Shown: positions 22,180 to 32,012, counted from the first letter of the stretch. The stretch is 64,000 nt of DNA from Hysterangium stoloniferum (GCA_015178975.1 WHVD01000043.1:496001-560000); one strand, 5' to 3'. Notes: generated from the sequence alone by a model not told the origin. A program made the numbers and translations.

Positions 22180-22393
22180 CAGTGGGTCAAAAAACTGCCC
22201 CAATGTTTGTGCATTTTAGAAAGATTGATATTGTGTGAAGGAATGACATCAGCAGAATTTCTGAAAAATTCACATGATATACTAGAACATGTTGGCTATC
22301 TACCAACTTAAGAAATCATGTGATTCCAATCAAAACTCATTGCTCAATAAATCAAACAAAATAATCACTCATTGGGGCAGTTTTTTGACCCTC
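22180..22393. mobile_element. MITE, Tc1/mariner (Stowaway)-like, 214 bp
   Basis: Terminal inverted repeats are at 22180-22205 (CAGTGGGTCAAAAAACTGCC on) and 22370-22393 (ending GGCAGTTTTTTGACCCTC). They share a perfect 22-bp core, GGGTCAAAAAACTGCCCCAATG. A TA dinucleotide flanks each end (22178-22179 and 22394-22395), the signature of Tc1/mariner insertion. There is no coding capacity, so it would have been moved by a transposase elsewhere. The left end begins CAGTG like many mariners; the right end is one to two bases shorter. Confidence 0.9.
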
Positions 22394-22745
22394 TATTCTT
22401 TTCTCTGATTTTCAATGTTACACACCAGTATCAGGTAGGAGTGGGTCATGTGTATCATCAACATGTCATGTGGACTTATTTGTATCAATTTGGCATGTTG
22501 AACTTTGTTCATTCATCTCCTTGACTCCTTACCACCACTATGAAATCTATCTCTGCTGAAAAGTATGGTCATGGTGGTTAAGGGAAGAGAAGTAGAATTT
22601 CAAGCGCGAGGACCCCTCAAATTTTTATATGTAATTTTTTGCTGAGTCACATGATGTTTGACACACCCAGCCTTACCCGACAAGTTTTCATGTATGGGAT
22701 CTAGATTTTCAGCCTCCTTGGGATTTCGGCCAAAAGGGGAGATAC

Positions 22746-23479
22746 TGTTACGACTGTGTCGCAACCCTATCGGTCCCGAGGTTATCGCCACTTATCAACG
22801 ATTCAAGTTACTGTTCAAACTACCACTTCGGAAACCCTCGGCCCTGAAGCTGACATATGTTTTCACAATGATCAAACTCCATTTATGCCCAGTCAAAATA
22901 TCTTGTATTGTCTGGTTAAACTTTTGATACGTCCCTGTTATTATGTTGATCCGTTCAATCTTATGTTTCACATATGTCAATCTTTATTTGTAGTCCTTGA
23001 ACTATTTCCTTTTATCGTAATCCCACTCTCGGTTATCATCAGCCTCCAAACTAATCATAAACCTTTCGTTCCTAGTCAAGCTTATTGTTAATACCGTTTT
23101 CCGCCCTTCTCCCCGTTAGTATTTTCTAGACGCCTGTTACTTGTATATGAACTCACTGTAGTTGTAGTTACTAGGCAATCAGAATATCGACTCAGAATAC
23201 CCTCATACGTCTGTAACAGTCTCATACTAAGAATCCCCCCATCCGCCTTCGCGTGCGCTCGCCTACTCCTGGCCCCGACCCCTTGGCCTGACACTCGACT
23301 TGTCCTTCGGTCCCGATCAGTATCACGCCGAAAGGAACTCTTTAGGATTAGTCTTTGCCCATCCGAAATCTAAGGACACCCTATGGATATTTGCGAGGGT
23401 GCAGCACATAAGCTGAAGCCAAGTCCTTCCAATCGGTCCCTGTCGGCCACCAACATTAGTTAGTTTTCAGTTCTTAACA
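22746..23479 (+). repeat. 3' LTR of the Gypsy element (family G)
   Basis: 734 bp, TGTTACGACTGTG to TTCTTAACA, directly after the polypurine tract and followed by the CTACT duplication. It differs from the 5' LTR at scattered single bases and small gaps, a few percent overall. Confidence 0.92.
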
Positions 23480-23484
23480 CTACT

Positions 23485-24115
23485 ACTAGTACCTATTATC
23501 TACTGTTCCTTTGGAAGCCACTGGAATATTCCAGAGAGTTTCCGGTTTTTGCTGTAGTAGCATATATGATGACATAATGCTCTCGCACCTGTGTGTGTAT
23601 GACACCCTTTGCATCTTGTGACTGTCATGCATTATGACTGTCACACGCCTTTGTGACCGTTGCACGCCTTTGTGACCGTTGTGCACCTTTGTGACAATTG
23701 CGTGCCTTTGTGACCATTGCACGCCCTTGTGACAACTGTCACCTATTGTGATGGCTGTCACTCGTTGTGACGATTTTCCCGCACGCCGTGTAATAAACGC
23801 CAGGTGGCAGATTTGATATTATTATATAATTATTATATTTACTTTTAGTTAACTATAAATATAATAATATTTTATTATAATAATATAAATATATATTGCC
23901 TTGAATATATGTGATTATTTCACATCAGATTTTGTCCTTGTCGGAGTTTGAAATGTCATGTGAATATCACGTGATCTCTTCGCATGTTGTGCATAAGCAC
24001 TGAGTCGCCAGCATATTAATCAAAAAAGAATAAAAGGTAGAAATTCGATAACTTGCTCAATTTATAAGATAAAAATACGAAATAAATTGCATAAATTCAA
24101 TATAAATCAAGACAA
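23485..24115. repeat. Left arm of a long imperfect inverted repeat
   Basis: The part from about 23590 contains repeated phrases such as GCACGCCTTTGTGACCGTT (five or so copies, 23620-23740), then GTAATAAACGCCAGGTGGC, and ends in an AT-rich block (24030-24110). The reverse complement is found at 25487-25760: CACCTGGTGCTTATTACACA and the block TTGAATTTATGCAATTTATT. The left arm holds about 230 bp extra in the middle. The two arms enclose fragments of a second Gypsy element. No gene. Confidence 0.6.
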
Positions 24116-24431
24116 TATTGTGCAATTTTTTTGTCATGATATAAATACATTTAAACTTTCTTTTTCGCAATTTGTTAGGGCAGATTGGTTTAAAAAGTGG
24201 AAAAGGCTTAAAAATACATAACAGACTCATCCTCGTGCTCGGATTCATCTGGATTTTCCAGGACTTCTTCAATATGGGCTTCCTCCATGGCATCTGGATG
24301 GTTCGTGAGTGTCTGGCTGGTATACAAAGTAAGTGGGAAATGAAGAGTCAAAGGTCCAGGTAATGATTCCTATATGTGTGCTTTTCTTCTTGGTGGCATA
24401 TTGACAATCTGCAAATCTCAGTCAGAAAATA
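24116..24431 (-). pseudogene. Second Gypsy element: leader and gag start fragment
   Basis: On the minus strand, directly after the end of LTR H (CTCCTTAACA), comes GTATTTTCTGACTG and then, about 40 bases on, an ATG giving MPPRRKAH. This matches the layout of the main Gypsy element (GTATATTCTGATTTC, then MPPRKNAK). It is a short remnant, cut off at the inverted-repeat arm. Fossil. Confidence 0.6.
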
Positions 24432-25300
24432 CTGTTAAGGAGTCTGCATGGAGCTTATTGGAGGTGGAGAAACCTGGAGGAAAGCCAGTAGGACTTGGCT
24501 TCAGCTTATAGGCTGCGCCCTCGTGAGATTGTGTTGTCCAATTTCAGACAGGCAGATGGGAATCCCAGGGAGTCTGGGAGTAGTTGGCAGGTTGAGAGGT
24601 GGGAGGGTTGATTGCAGGAGTCCCATAGAGGTCGAAGGATCAGGCAGTGATGGGTCAGAGGTTGAGCAATAGATAGGTCAGAGCCTGTGGGCTCTGATGA
24701 GGTAATTAGCGGTGTGTTTCAAAGAGAGGAATAGAGCAGAAAATGTACTGAGATTACTGGGGAAAATCTAAGCTGATTTTCTGACTGGATTGTATGCATG
24801 TACAACATCTGCCAGACTATATAGACTGTGGAATGTATGTGTCACAACCGTCACTTGTCACGTATTGTCACAAACATTCAAAGGTAACTTTCGACAACTC
24901 TTTGACCTATTGAATTCAACTCGACAAAACTGAACATTATTCGACACCATCGAATCTCTTTTGACATGTCTCATTTCGACGTCATATATGATTTCATAAT
25001 TACTTCATAACATAGTCATAACGATACGACGAAAAGCATAAAAGGGCTACGAAAGAAGCGAGGGAAGTCAGTCGAAATATCTGTATATTAGTGATATTAG
25101 TAATCTACTTTGTTGTAACTTCTTCGACAAATACTTCCGTGAGTTCTCACGACTGGTAATAGCCTCTTACTTCATCGACAGGGCAAATATATACTTTGTC
25201 GAACGAGGCTTTCGAGTTTGATTAGTAGAATATTATTCGACTTTATCGAAGAATAATCATTTTGTGACAGTATGTTATACCAAATCCAGTAATAATGAAA
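24432..25300 (-). mobile_element. LTR family H fragment (minus strand), interrupted
   Basis: The reverse complement of the 3' half of the LTR at 20545-21353: AGCTTATAGGCTGCGCCCTC near 24505, TCTGCCAGACTATATAGAC near 24815, and, after the nested LTR E, TATACCAAATCCAGTAAT. It precedes a gag start on the same strand, so it was a 5' LTR. Its own 5' part is missing, replaced by a 21-bp tandem repeat. Confidence 0.75.
24840..25269. mobile_element. Solo LTR, family E (430 bp)
   Basis: The sequence starts TGTCACAACCGTCAC and ends CATTTTGTGACA, with the perfect duplication GTATG (24835-24839 and 25270-25274). It is inserted into the LTR H fragment, whose sequence resumes on the other side. Same family as 2845-3329, in opposite orientation. 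Confidence 0.88.
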
Positions 25301-25360
25301 TCCAAACTAGTAATAATGAAATCCAAACTAGTAATAATGAAATCCAAACTAGTAATCATG
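25282..25360. repeat. 21-bp tandem repeat
   Basis: Three to four copies of CCAAACTAGTAATAATGAAAT at the broken edge of the LTR H fragment. Confidence 0.8.
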
Positions 25361-25439
25361 AAATGAAATAAGTAAACACCAAATTAGGTTTTAAAGGTTT
25401 TTTCTATTTTTCGCAATTTCCCCAAAATGAAATTCTTAA

Positions 25440-25839
25440 CAAAGGCTTCTAAATGTACTTATATCGCGATTATAAAATTCTACAATATTCTCTTAATTTA
25501 TATTGAATTTATGCAATTTATTTTGCATTTTTATCTTATAAATTGAGGGAGCTACGAAATTTCTACTTTTTATTCTTTTTTAACTATATATATCTTCAAA
25601 CCGGCCACCTGGTGCTTATTACACAATGCGTGGGAATATTCATCACAGCAAGTGACCGGTCGTCACAACAAGTGACCATTGTCACAATGAGTGACAGTTG
25701 TCACAAGGGCACGTGACAGTCACAAAAGGCGCGACGGGTGTCACACGCACACTAGCATGGGAATATTATATCATATATTATGTCATTTGGGAATATTATG
25801 TCATATATTATGTCATCTGGGAATATCATGTCATATACA
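25440..25839. repeat. Right arm of the long inverted repeat
   Basis: The reverse complement of the block at 24030-24112 (AT-rich, about 80 percent matching by eye) and of the CCAGGTGGC/TAATAA motif, followed by GTCACAAC-type phrases that mirror the GTGACCGTT phrases of the left arm. It ends in three GGGAATATTATGTCATATAT units (25755-25835). No gene. Confidence 0.6.
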
Positions 25840-25965
25840 AGCTTAGGAACCCTTGCTACGCTGCGGGGCGGTCAGTTCGTGACCGGCCCCACAACTTCGC
25901 TGCGGGCTCCAGCTTGTTGGGAGGCTTTGCCCCCCAAACCCCCCTGCGTCAACAACTCCTAAGTG
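25840..25965 (-). repeat. GC-rich hairpin module, copy 2
   Basis: A full copy with nested pairing: outer arms CAAGCTTAGGAACCC and GGGCTCCAGCTTG, inner palindrome CGGTCAGTTCGTGACCG, and the GGGAGGCTTTGCCCCCC hairpin on the right. Orientation is opposite to copy 1. It is followed directly by the 17-bp minisatellite. Confidence 0.6.
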
Positions 25966-26215
25966 TTGCCAAACTGAAAGTGTTGCCAAACTGAAAGTGT
26001 CGCCAAATGGAACATGTCACCAAACGGAAAGTGTCGCCAAATGGAATGTGTCACCAAACAGAAAGTGTCACCAAACAGAAAGTGTTACCAAACAGAAAGT
26101 GTCACCAAACGTTAAGTGTCACCAAATGGAAAGTGTCACCAAACGGAAAGTGTCACCAAACGGAAAGTGTCATGGAACAGAAAGTGTCAAGGAACAGAAA
26201 GTGTCACAGATGGTG
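25966..26215. repeat. 17-bp A-rich minisatellite
   Basis: About 14 copies of the unit AAAGTGTCACCAAACGG with small variants. Both strands and several frames stay open only because the unit is short; no protein is proposed. It sits directly beside the GC-rich hairpin. Confidence 0.9.
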
Positions 26216-26252
26216 ACAACAACTCTTATGTATTTCTCAGACACATTGTCAG

Positions 26253-26893
26253 TGTGAAGAGTCGATAGATTCTGACCGTTCGATATACAAAGAATAGTGT
26301 TTATTCAACTACTATTAGCAGGTATTGACCCTACAGTACAATACTAGATTACTAGACAAGCAGTATTAGTAAGAAGACACGCTACGCGTCACAAGAGCAA
26401 CTGTACAGTTGCTCTTGACGGCTAGAATGAAAGAATGAAAGAGTTGACCTTCACGGTACAACTCGTAGCTAGATGTAAAATAGATAATCAACGCGAAGCT
26501 GAATATCTAGAGTAAAGAAATAATAGCGCGAGTCGACTATAATGTCGACTAGTGCAAAGACCTTAGATTGGAACTCAACCTTCGCGATTCGAGTTTAAAG
26601 TACGTTAGTATGCAAGAGAATACTACCTTTAAAGGTAGTTGAGACGTTATCCTTGACACCTCTCGCTATTCAACGTCTGGGTCATTTACGAGGTGGTGTC
26701 TGCTGGGTAAATGTGTCTATCGTTTTGGCGCCGAGAGCGCCCATACGTATACACAAAGCTTCGAACTACAAAATAAAGGTATGCTTGAAATATAGAAAGA
26801 ATATAAAGAAAGAAAATAAAAGATAAATAATAAAGTACTATAATCCAACTATTATTCCTTAGTCCAATTATGCATATATGCATACCCTTTACA
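26253..26893. mobile_element. Solo LTR, family F (641 bp)
   Basis: The sequence starts TGTGAAGAGTCG and ends CATACCCTTTACA, with the duplication GTCAG on both sides (26248-26252 and 26894-26898). Same length as the copy inside the Gypsy gag. It splits the minisatellite-rich tail region. Confidence 0.9.
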
Positions 26894-26898
26894 GTCAG

Positions 26899-27850
26899 AG
26901 AACATACAACTTGTGTTAGAAGGAAAACCATTTAAGGAACAGAAAGAAACAACAGTTACAGAAGGAAACAACGGTTACAGAAGGAAACAATGGTGACAGA
27001 AGGAAACAACAGTGACAGAAGGAAACAACAGTGACAGAAGGAAACTACAGTCACAAAGGAAACTGCAGTTACAAAGGAAACACCAATGGCTACAAAGGAA
27101 TCAATGGTTACAAAAGAATCAATGGTTACAAAAGAATCAATGGTACAAAGGAATCAAAGGTTTCAAAAGAATCAAAGGAATTAACAGTTACAAAAGAATC
27201 GACGGTTACAAAGGAATAAATGATTACAGTTACAAAAGCAACAACAGCCACAAAGGAAAGACAGCTCAGAAAAGGAATGATGGTAAAGAAAGACAAAAGG
27301 AACAACAGTTACAAAGTACACAATGGTTACAAAGTAAACAACAGAAACTTTGGAGAATGGAAACCAAGGTTACAAAAGAAACAACAGTTACAAAAGGAAT
27401 AAAGGGGTACAAAAGGAATACAGGTCACAAAGGTAATCACAGGTCAGAAAAGTAATGATAGGCCAGAAAAACAATGATAGCTCACAAAAGTAATAACAGG
27501 CCTGAAAAGTAATCCCAGGTCAGAAAAGCAATGACAGTAGAGAAAGACATTGATTGAGAGAAAATTGGTAAGCATTCATTAAGCATGGATGGATCATTGC
27601 CATGACTTCATTTGCATAATTGGATTTCAAAGGAAACAATGGTTACAAATGGAAAGAGTGGTTAAATTGACTCTCAACTGCAAGTAATTACTGTGGTCAC
27701 TCAATTTATTTATTTTGATTTAATGTATTTTATTTTGATTTATTGAATTCTATTTTATTTTATTGTTTTTTATTTCAATTTATTTTATTTTTAAACATTT
27801 TATATTCATTTATTATATTTTATTTGAATTATTCTCATTTTATTGAGGCT
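26899..27850. repeat. A-rich degenerate repeats followed by an AT-rich block
   Basis: From 26930 to 27560 there are many variants of ACAGAAGGAAACAACAGT and AAAGGAATCAATGGTTAC. Then comes ATTGATTGAGAG..CATTCATTAAGCAT and a TATTTTATTTTGATTTATTG block (27700-27840). The same order, with matching phrases, stands at 43660-44440, so this is a second copy of that element's tail. Open frames here are low-complexity and not believed. Confidence 0.7.
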
Positions 27851-28655
27851 GATCAGAGAGGGACAGAGGAAGAAGGAAACAGTACACACAGCAGCTGGAC
27901 AAAGAGAGAAGGAAATAGTACACACTCACTGAAGAAAGGGTACACACACCACCTGGAAGAAAGAGAGGGCTGGTCAGAGGAGGATGGTGGAAGAAGGAAA
28001 TGGTAGACACACACTGCAGGAAAGAGAGGAGGCCAATCAGAGGAACACGCACTGGCTGGAGGAAAGAGAATGGAGGCCAATCAGGGCAAGATGAAAAGAG
28101 AAGGAAAGGGTACACAAACCACCTGGAGGGAAGAGAGAGGGGCGATCAGAGCAGGATGGAGAGAGAAGGAAATGGCACACACACTTGCTGGAGGAAAGAG
28201 AGAGGGGGCCAATCAGAGCAGGATGGAGGGAGGAGGAAAGGGGACACAGACCTCCTGGAGAAAAGAGAGAGGACGAAGGGAGAAGGAAACGGTACACGCA
28301 GTGGCTGGAGGAAAGAGAGAGGAGGCCAATCAGAGGAGGACAAAGGGAGAAAGAAACGGTACACCCACTGGCTGGAGGAAAGAGAGGAGGCCAATCAGAG
28401 GAGGACAAAGGGAGAAAGAAACAGTACACACACCGGCTGGAGGAAAGAGGAGGCCGATTAGAGGAGGACAAAGAGAGAAGGACACGGTACACACACCTCC
28501 TGGAGGAAAGAGAGGAGGCCGATCAGAGGACGAAGGGAGGAGGAAACGGTACATGCACCGGCTGGAGGAAAGAGAGGAGGACAGAGGGAGAAGAAGCAGT
28601 ACACGCACCAGCTGGAGGAAAGAGAGGGGGCCAATCAGAAGAGGACAGAGAGAAT
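27851..28655. repeat. Purine-rich minisatellite, units of about 60-67 bp
   Basis: About a dozen imperfect units containing GCTGGAGGAAAGAGAGAGG, CCAATCAGAGGAGGACAAAG and GAAACGGTACACACAC. The strand bias is strong (purines on plus). Both strands stay open over several hundred bases because units lack stops. It joins abruptly to a Copia gag fragment at about 28655. Confidence 0.9.
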
Positions 28656-29212
28656 ATTGGTACCATCTTCGGCAAACGTTCAGAAAACTCTCGGTGCAAA
28701 TTAATTGTGCTGATAGCTGTCTTAGATTGAAATATTGCCTGTAATCTTGTCCATAATTCTGATGCAGTAGCAATTTGGTCAATGTAGACTAGATATGTAC
28801 TCGTCAGAAATCCATAAGCAAATTTCTTTCTTAGCTTTCTTATTCTTCTTTCTCCAATCGTCGATTGCAATTTGTTCAGCAGCCGTGATTGTCCTTGAAT
28901 CGGTTGGTTCTGGCTCCGTTTCTGAACCATTAATAATACCCCATAACTCCAGATCATCCAAAATCCATTTGAGGTGCCTTTGCCATGCGATATAATTGTC
29001 ACCATTCAACGGATTGATCTTGTGGGTGTTAGTGGAGGTCATGACGTGTGAGAGAGATGAGATAAGTTTCTGTTGTTGTGATTAGTTACAGCCAGGGCCC
29101 ATAACCTGTAAGTCGAGGAGATATCTAAGTGCTTATTCTTGCTCACTAGAAGCTGTCTTTAAATACATTTACTAGCTAATTATAATCTTAAAGAGGAGTA
29201 CAACAACTAACA
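28656..29212 (-). mobile_element. Copia element fragment: 5' LTR end, primer site and gag start
   Basis: On the minus strand a short LTR of about 106 bp (29212 down to 29107, TGTTAGTTG to CGACTTACA) is followed at once by GGTTATGGGCCCTGGC, a half-initiator-tRNA primer site. Gag then begins MTSTNTHKINPLNGDNYIAW and runs through LDDLELWGIING to ELWTRLQAIFQSK. The element stops at the purine-rich minisatellite. Fossil, truncated; the gag piece itself has few or no breaks. Confidence 0.8.
28665..29042 (-). pseudogene. gag: Copia gag N-terminal part
   Basis: Starting at ATG 29042, the protein shows the DUF4219/UBN2-type opening LNGDNYIAWQRHLKWILDD, then KEICLWISDEYISS and ASELWTRLQAIFQSKTAIST, all typical of Copia gag. 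The zinc knuckle and pol are absent. It is the start of a polyprotein cut off by unrelated repeats. Confidence 0.8.
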
Positions 29213-29233
29213 ATAGTTATTGTACTCTTGTTG

Positions 29234-29538
29234 TGTTAGAGTATGATATTACAGCTCTCACATAGTCTATGATATTCCCTATATTTTTCTGATATTTGTA
29301 GTATTTTTCCCAGCACTGTAGGTGCAGTATTGAGTGAGTTACCTAGTAAGGTAACTGATGTGTAGGTGCTTAGGTAAGCACCCTGTAGCATACTCTGCTG
29401 TGGGTGTGGGAAAGTCTCCTTAGTGTTTACTTTCCTCACACTCACAGGTATGTAGTTATTTCACAGTTGAATACACTTAGTGTTTACTTTCCTCACACTC
29501 ACAGGGTGTTTGTCAAGAGTTATTCAACTGTTTCAACA
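29234..29538 (+). mobile_element. Solo LTR, family A (305 bp)
   Basis: The sequence starts TGTTAGAGTATGATATT and ends CAACTGTTTCAACA, with TGTTG on both sides (29229-29233 and 29539-29543). Compared with the 248 bp copies it has a 57 bp internal duplication around the CTCACACTCACAGG phrase. Other copies: 34756-38628 (interrupted), 48723-48970, 60328-60575. Confidence 0.92.
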
Positions 29539-29543
29539 TGTTG

Positions 29544-30130
29544 TTCTACATAACAGTCACAGACAATTATGTGTCATTACCAAGTTGCTGACACAGCTGA
29601 ATTGCTGTTCAACATTTCCTAGGGGTGGTTCACCCCATTTCTTCACTTTTTCATAGGAGGATGCTAATTGTGGACCATGTTTTCTGAGGTTAATGCATGC
29701 CAGAACCAGTGTACACCTAAACTAACACCTTACCTATCATGTCAGAAGGTGATTCACTAACTTACACATTGATTGATAAACAAATACTTTTATTACAAGA
29801 CTATTACCCCCTTATAGGTTGTGTATTACAATAAGCCAACTCAGGCTATTTTTAATACAATCCCCAGTCTGGCCATTCATTTTCTACACTTTTAACATGA
29901 GTACAAGCTGCAGAGTTCGCGGCGATGGTACAAAGTGACTATACACGCTCTTATATTGGCTCAAACTATATAGTTTAAGACATTTCTTCAAATCTGGTTG
30001 CAAAGTGAATTAATTAAAGGGGGACGGGATTGTGCTGGATGGGTTGAGATGAATCGGCATTATTGAAGAGAAATGATTAGGAAGTCTATCCAATTGATGG
30101 TGCAAAGGCTTTGTCAGGGTAACCATGTCC
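29544..30130. other. Non-coding: unassigned sequence, then 3' flank of the host gene
   Basis: 29544-29885 has no gene and no repeat I can place. From about 29890 (GAGTACAAGCTGCAGAGTTCG) the sequence matches 59240-59470, the downstream flank of another copy of the host gene family. The phrase GGTTTGGTTGAGATG-like at about 30040 recurs at 55125, 58850 and 59380. Confidence 0.5.
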
Positions 30131-30132
30131 CT

Positions 30133-31971
30133 CTAACATTCATATATAGGTCGAGTGGCAGGTGTGGCGACCACGCAAAGGAAAGAACGCGCGGTGAAAT
30201 CTAACCACTCAAGCCTGTAACTGATGGATTCGTCATTGGTCGAGTCGCGCATTACGTCACAATGTGGAAGGAGAGAAACGAGCATGGGGATGGTATCGAG
30301 GCTGCGCACTGTGGTGCAGGCAGGTTCGGGTTCGGAAGATCCAGCTATCAGCTTCATAGTCAACTCGATTATTCTTTCGCCAGACGCCAGGAGATCCCAA
30401 TTAGGACTCGTGTGCGTCAGAATCAGACTGGCAGGAAAGTTTCATAGGCGGACGTAAGACGGTGCAGGTAGGTAAAATATTGTGTGCGTACCGTACGATG
30501 GGCCCAATGAGCGAAGAAACGACATTCAGCTTGTTGATATGATCGGTGAGAAGCGTGCTGTCGTTGAAGAAAGTTTGCAAGGAGCGTATACTCCCCCACA
30601 ATAAATGTGGTGTCTCCAAATCAAAATGAAGTGTCAATGAAGCTATATGCACGTTTATGTCGTCCAATATAACCCTCAATGCCACTGCAGCAATATCTCG
30701 AAACGATGTATCTTGGTGGATGCAACACACAATAAGCCGTACAGGATGTTCAAATAAGGAAATTAGTCGCCGGTCCCTTTGTCTGTTATGCTTTTGGTGG
30801 AAAAGATGAAATGATGTGAGGTGGCAACGCACGATTGAAACCAGAATTCAAAGTAACCTCTGCTCGCCGTGAGCTCCTCTACAGATAGTTGACGCACGTG
30901 GCAGATCGCTTCCACGATACTCGCAAGGGCGAAAATGGGTGAGAGATCATGAAAACCGGCGAGTTGTATGATAAATGTTGATGCAATCTCATCCAAGTTG
31001 GTGTGCAGCGGTGACTTGACTAAAACGTTGTACAATGATGACGTAATCGCAGGTGGCGCGTCTATATCTGACGAATGGACACCGGGGCAGCAATAGAAGG
31101 CCAAAGCCAAAGATAGCATGAGCCCTTTGGTACTCCGCTGCATGTGAAGTGAAGATATCAGGGACATCCGTAAAACCTCCGTCGCTCTTCTCCGAATTTG
31201 AGGCGGGTATGTAGGTCTACGACTCAGACATAAGGATTTCGAGTGTATCCAATGATTGACGCTGAGGTATCCCTACCTCAATAAATCAACAGTCTCTTGA
31301 ACTAATCTTCCCAATCTTGGCAGGGTGAGACGCTTGTGTAGAATCTTGCTAAAGGCACCGTTGTCTTGGGACAATTGACTCATTATTTCCCCGTATATTG
31401 TCAGCTTTACCATCAGCAAAGCTTTCTTTGCACTGTGGAGGACTTTCATCCCAACCCTTTCTAAACTGACTCCACAGTAATACCCGGGGCCAATCTCAAT
31501 ACTTGGACATGTCACAAGACTCCGTGAGATCATTCCCCAGTCCTCGCCATGACTATGATACGGGCTGAGGTTGGATGTCGTATTGGTGAATATCTGAACA
31601 AAAGTGGGTGGGTCATGGTAGGTCGTTTCTCCTTGACACTGAAATGTGCCGCATGTGACACAGACCACATGGAAATAGCATTTTACTTTACTCACCAACT
31701 CGCCAACCCAGACCTCTATATGGCTTGCAGATAGTTGTATGTGCTGCTCGTCATCAGGGGCCAGATAACATAAATCATGGCCGGGTTCGTTACAAACCCA
31801 TCGTTCTCGGAGCTTTTCCCTGAATATCTCTCTCATCCCCGTCTCAATGATCTGGTCCCGTTGCTCTGAACTCAATACACCAGGAGAAGCTAAGGGTGGT
31901 AGCTCCTCAACGTCCTCAAGGTAGGTTTGAACCATTTCATTTCCCAGAGTTGTCTCGTTGAAAGCAGACAT
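30133..31971 (-). CDS. Unknown five-exon host gene, intact copy
   Basis: I do not recognise this protein. Reading from ATG 31971 on the minus strand, five exons join in frame: 31971-31696, 31638-31277, 31216-30833, 30782-30492 and 30427-30133 (TAG). The introns are 57, 60, 50 and 64 bp, all GT-AG (GTGAGT..TTTCAG; GTAGGG..CGTAG; GTGCGT..AACAG; GTACGC..GCCAG). The product is about 535 residues. Phases agree at each junction and no stop is met. Intron 1 would also read through in this copy; a stop at the same place in the copy ending at 61593 favours splicing. Visible features: an acidic N-terminus (YLEDVEELPPLASPG), a Cys/His-containing middle (NEPGHDLCYLAPDDEQH) and a long helical, leucine-rich C-terminal half (HEAT/ARM-like look, low confidence). 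No signal peptide or clear membrane span. Related broken copies lie at 48971-61593. Divergent neighbour in the ancestral unit: an ABC transporter. Confidence 0.65.
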
Positions 31972-32012
31972 TTGGGCGTAGCAGTCGTACTTACACTAGA
32001 AGGAGGTGCCAG

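Larger units (their letters stand above)
14059..23479 (+). mobile_element. Ty3/Gypsy LTR retrotransposon with nested insertions
   Basis: A complete-ended element. The 5' LTR is 14059-14793 and the 3' LTR 22746-23479, about 735 bp each, starting TGTTACGACC and ending TTCTTAACA, with CTACT on both sides (14054-14058 and 23480-23484). A polypurine tract AAAAGGGGAGATAC precedes the 3' LTR. Order of parts: gag, protease, reverse transcriptase, RNase H, integrase, the Ty3/Gypsy order. Four later insertions sit inside it: 15153-15793, 17134-18454, 20545-21353 and 22180-22393. Without them it would be about 6.4 kb, a normal size. It is a fossil with several breaks. LTRs differ by a few percent, so it is not ancient. 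Confidence 0.92.

Noticed and set aside
28000-28744. Overlapping open frames of 150-220 codons on both strands
   Set aside because: They lie wholly in the purine-rich minisatellite; the unit has no stops in most frames, so the openness is not evidence of coding.
31549-31734. Small plus-strand ORFs opposite exons 1-2 of the unknown gene, seen in every copy
   Set aside because: They are the antisense of conserved exon sequence; the minus strand has the spliced, phase-consistent frame.
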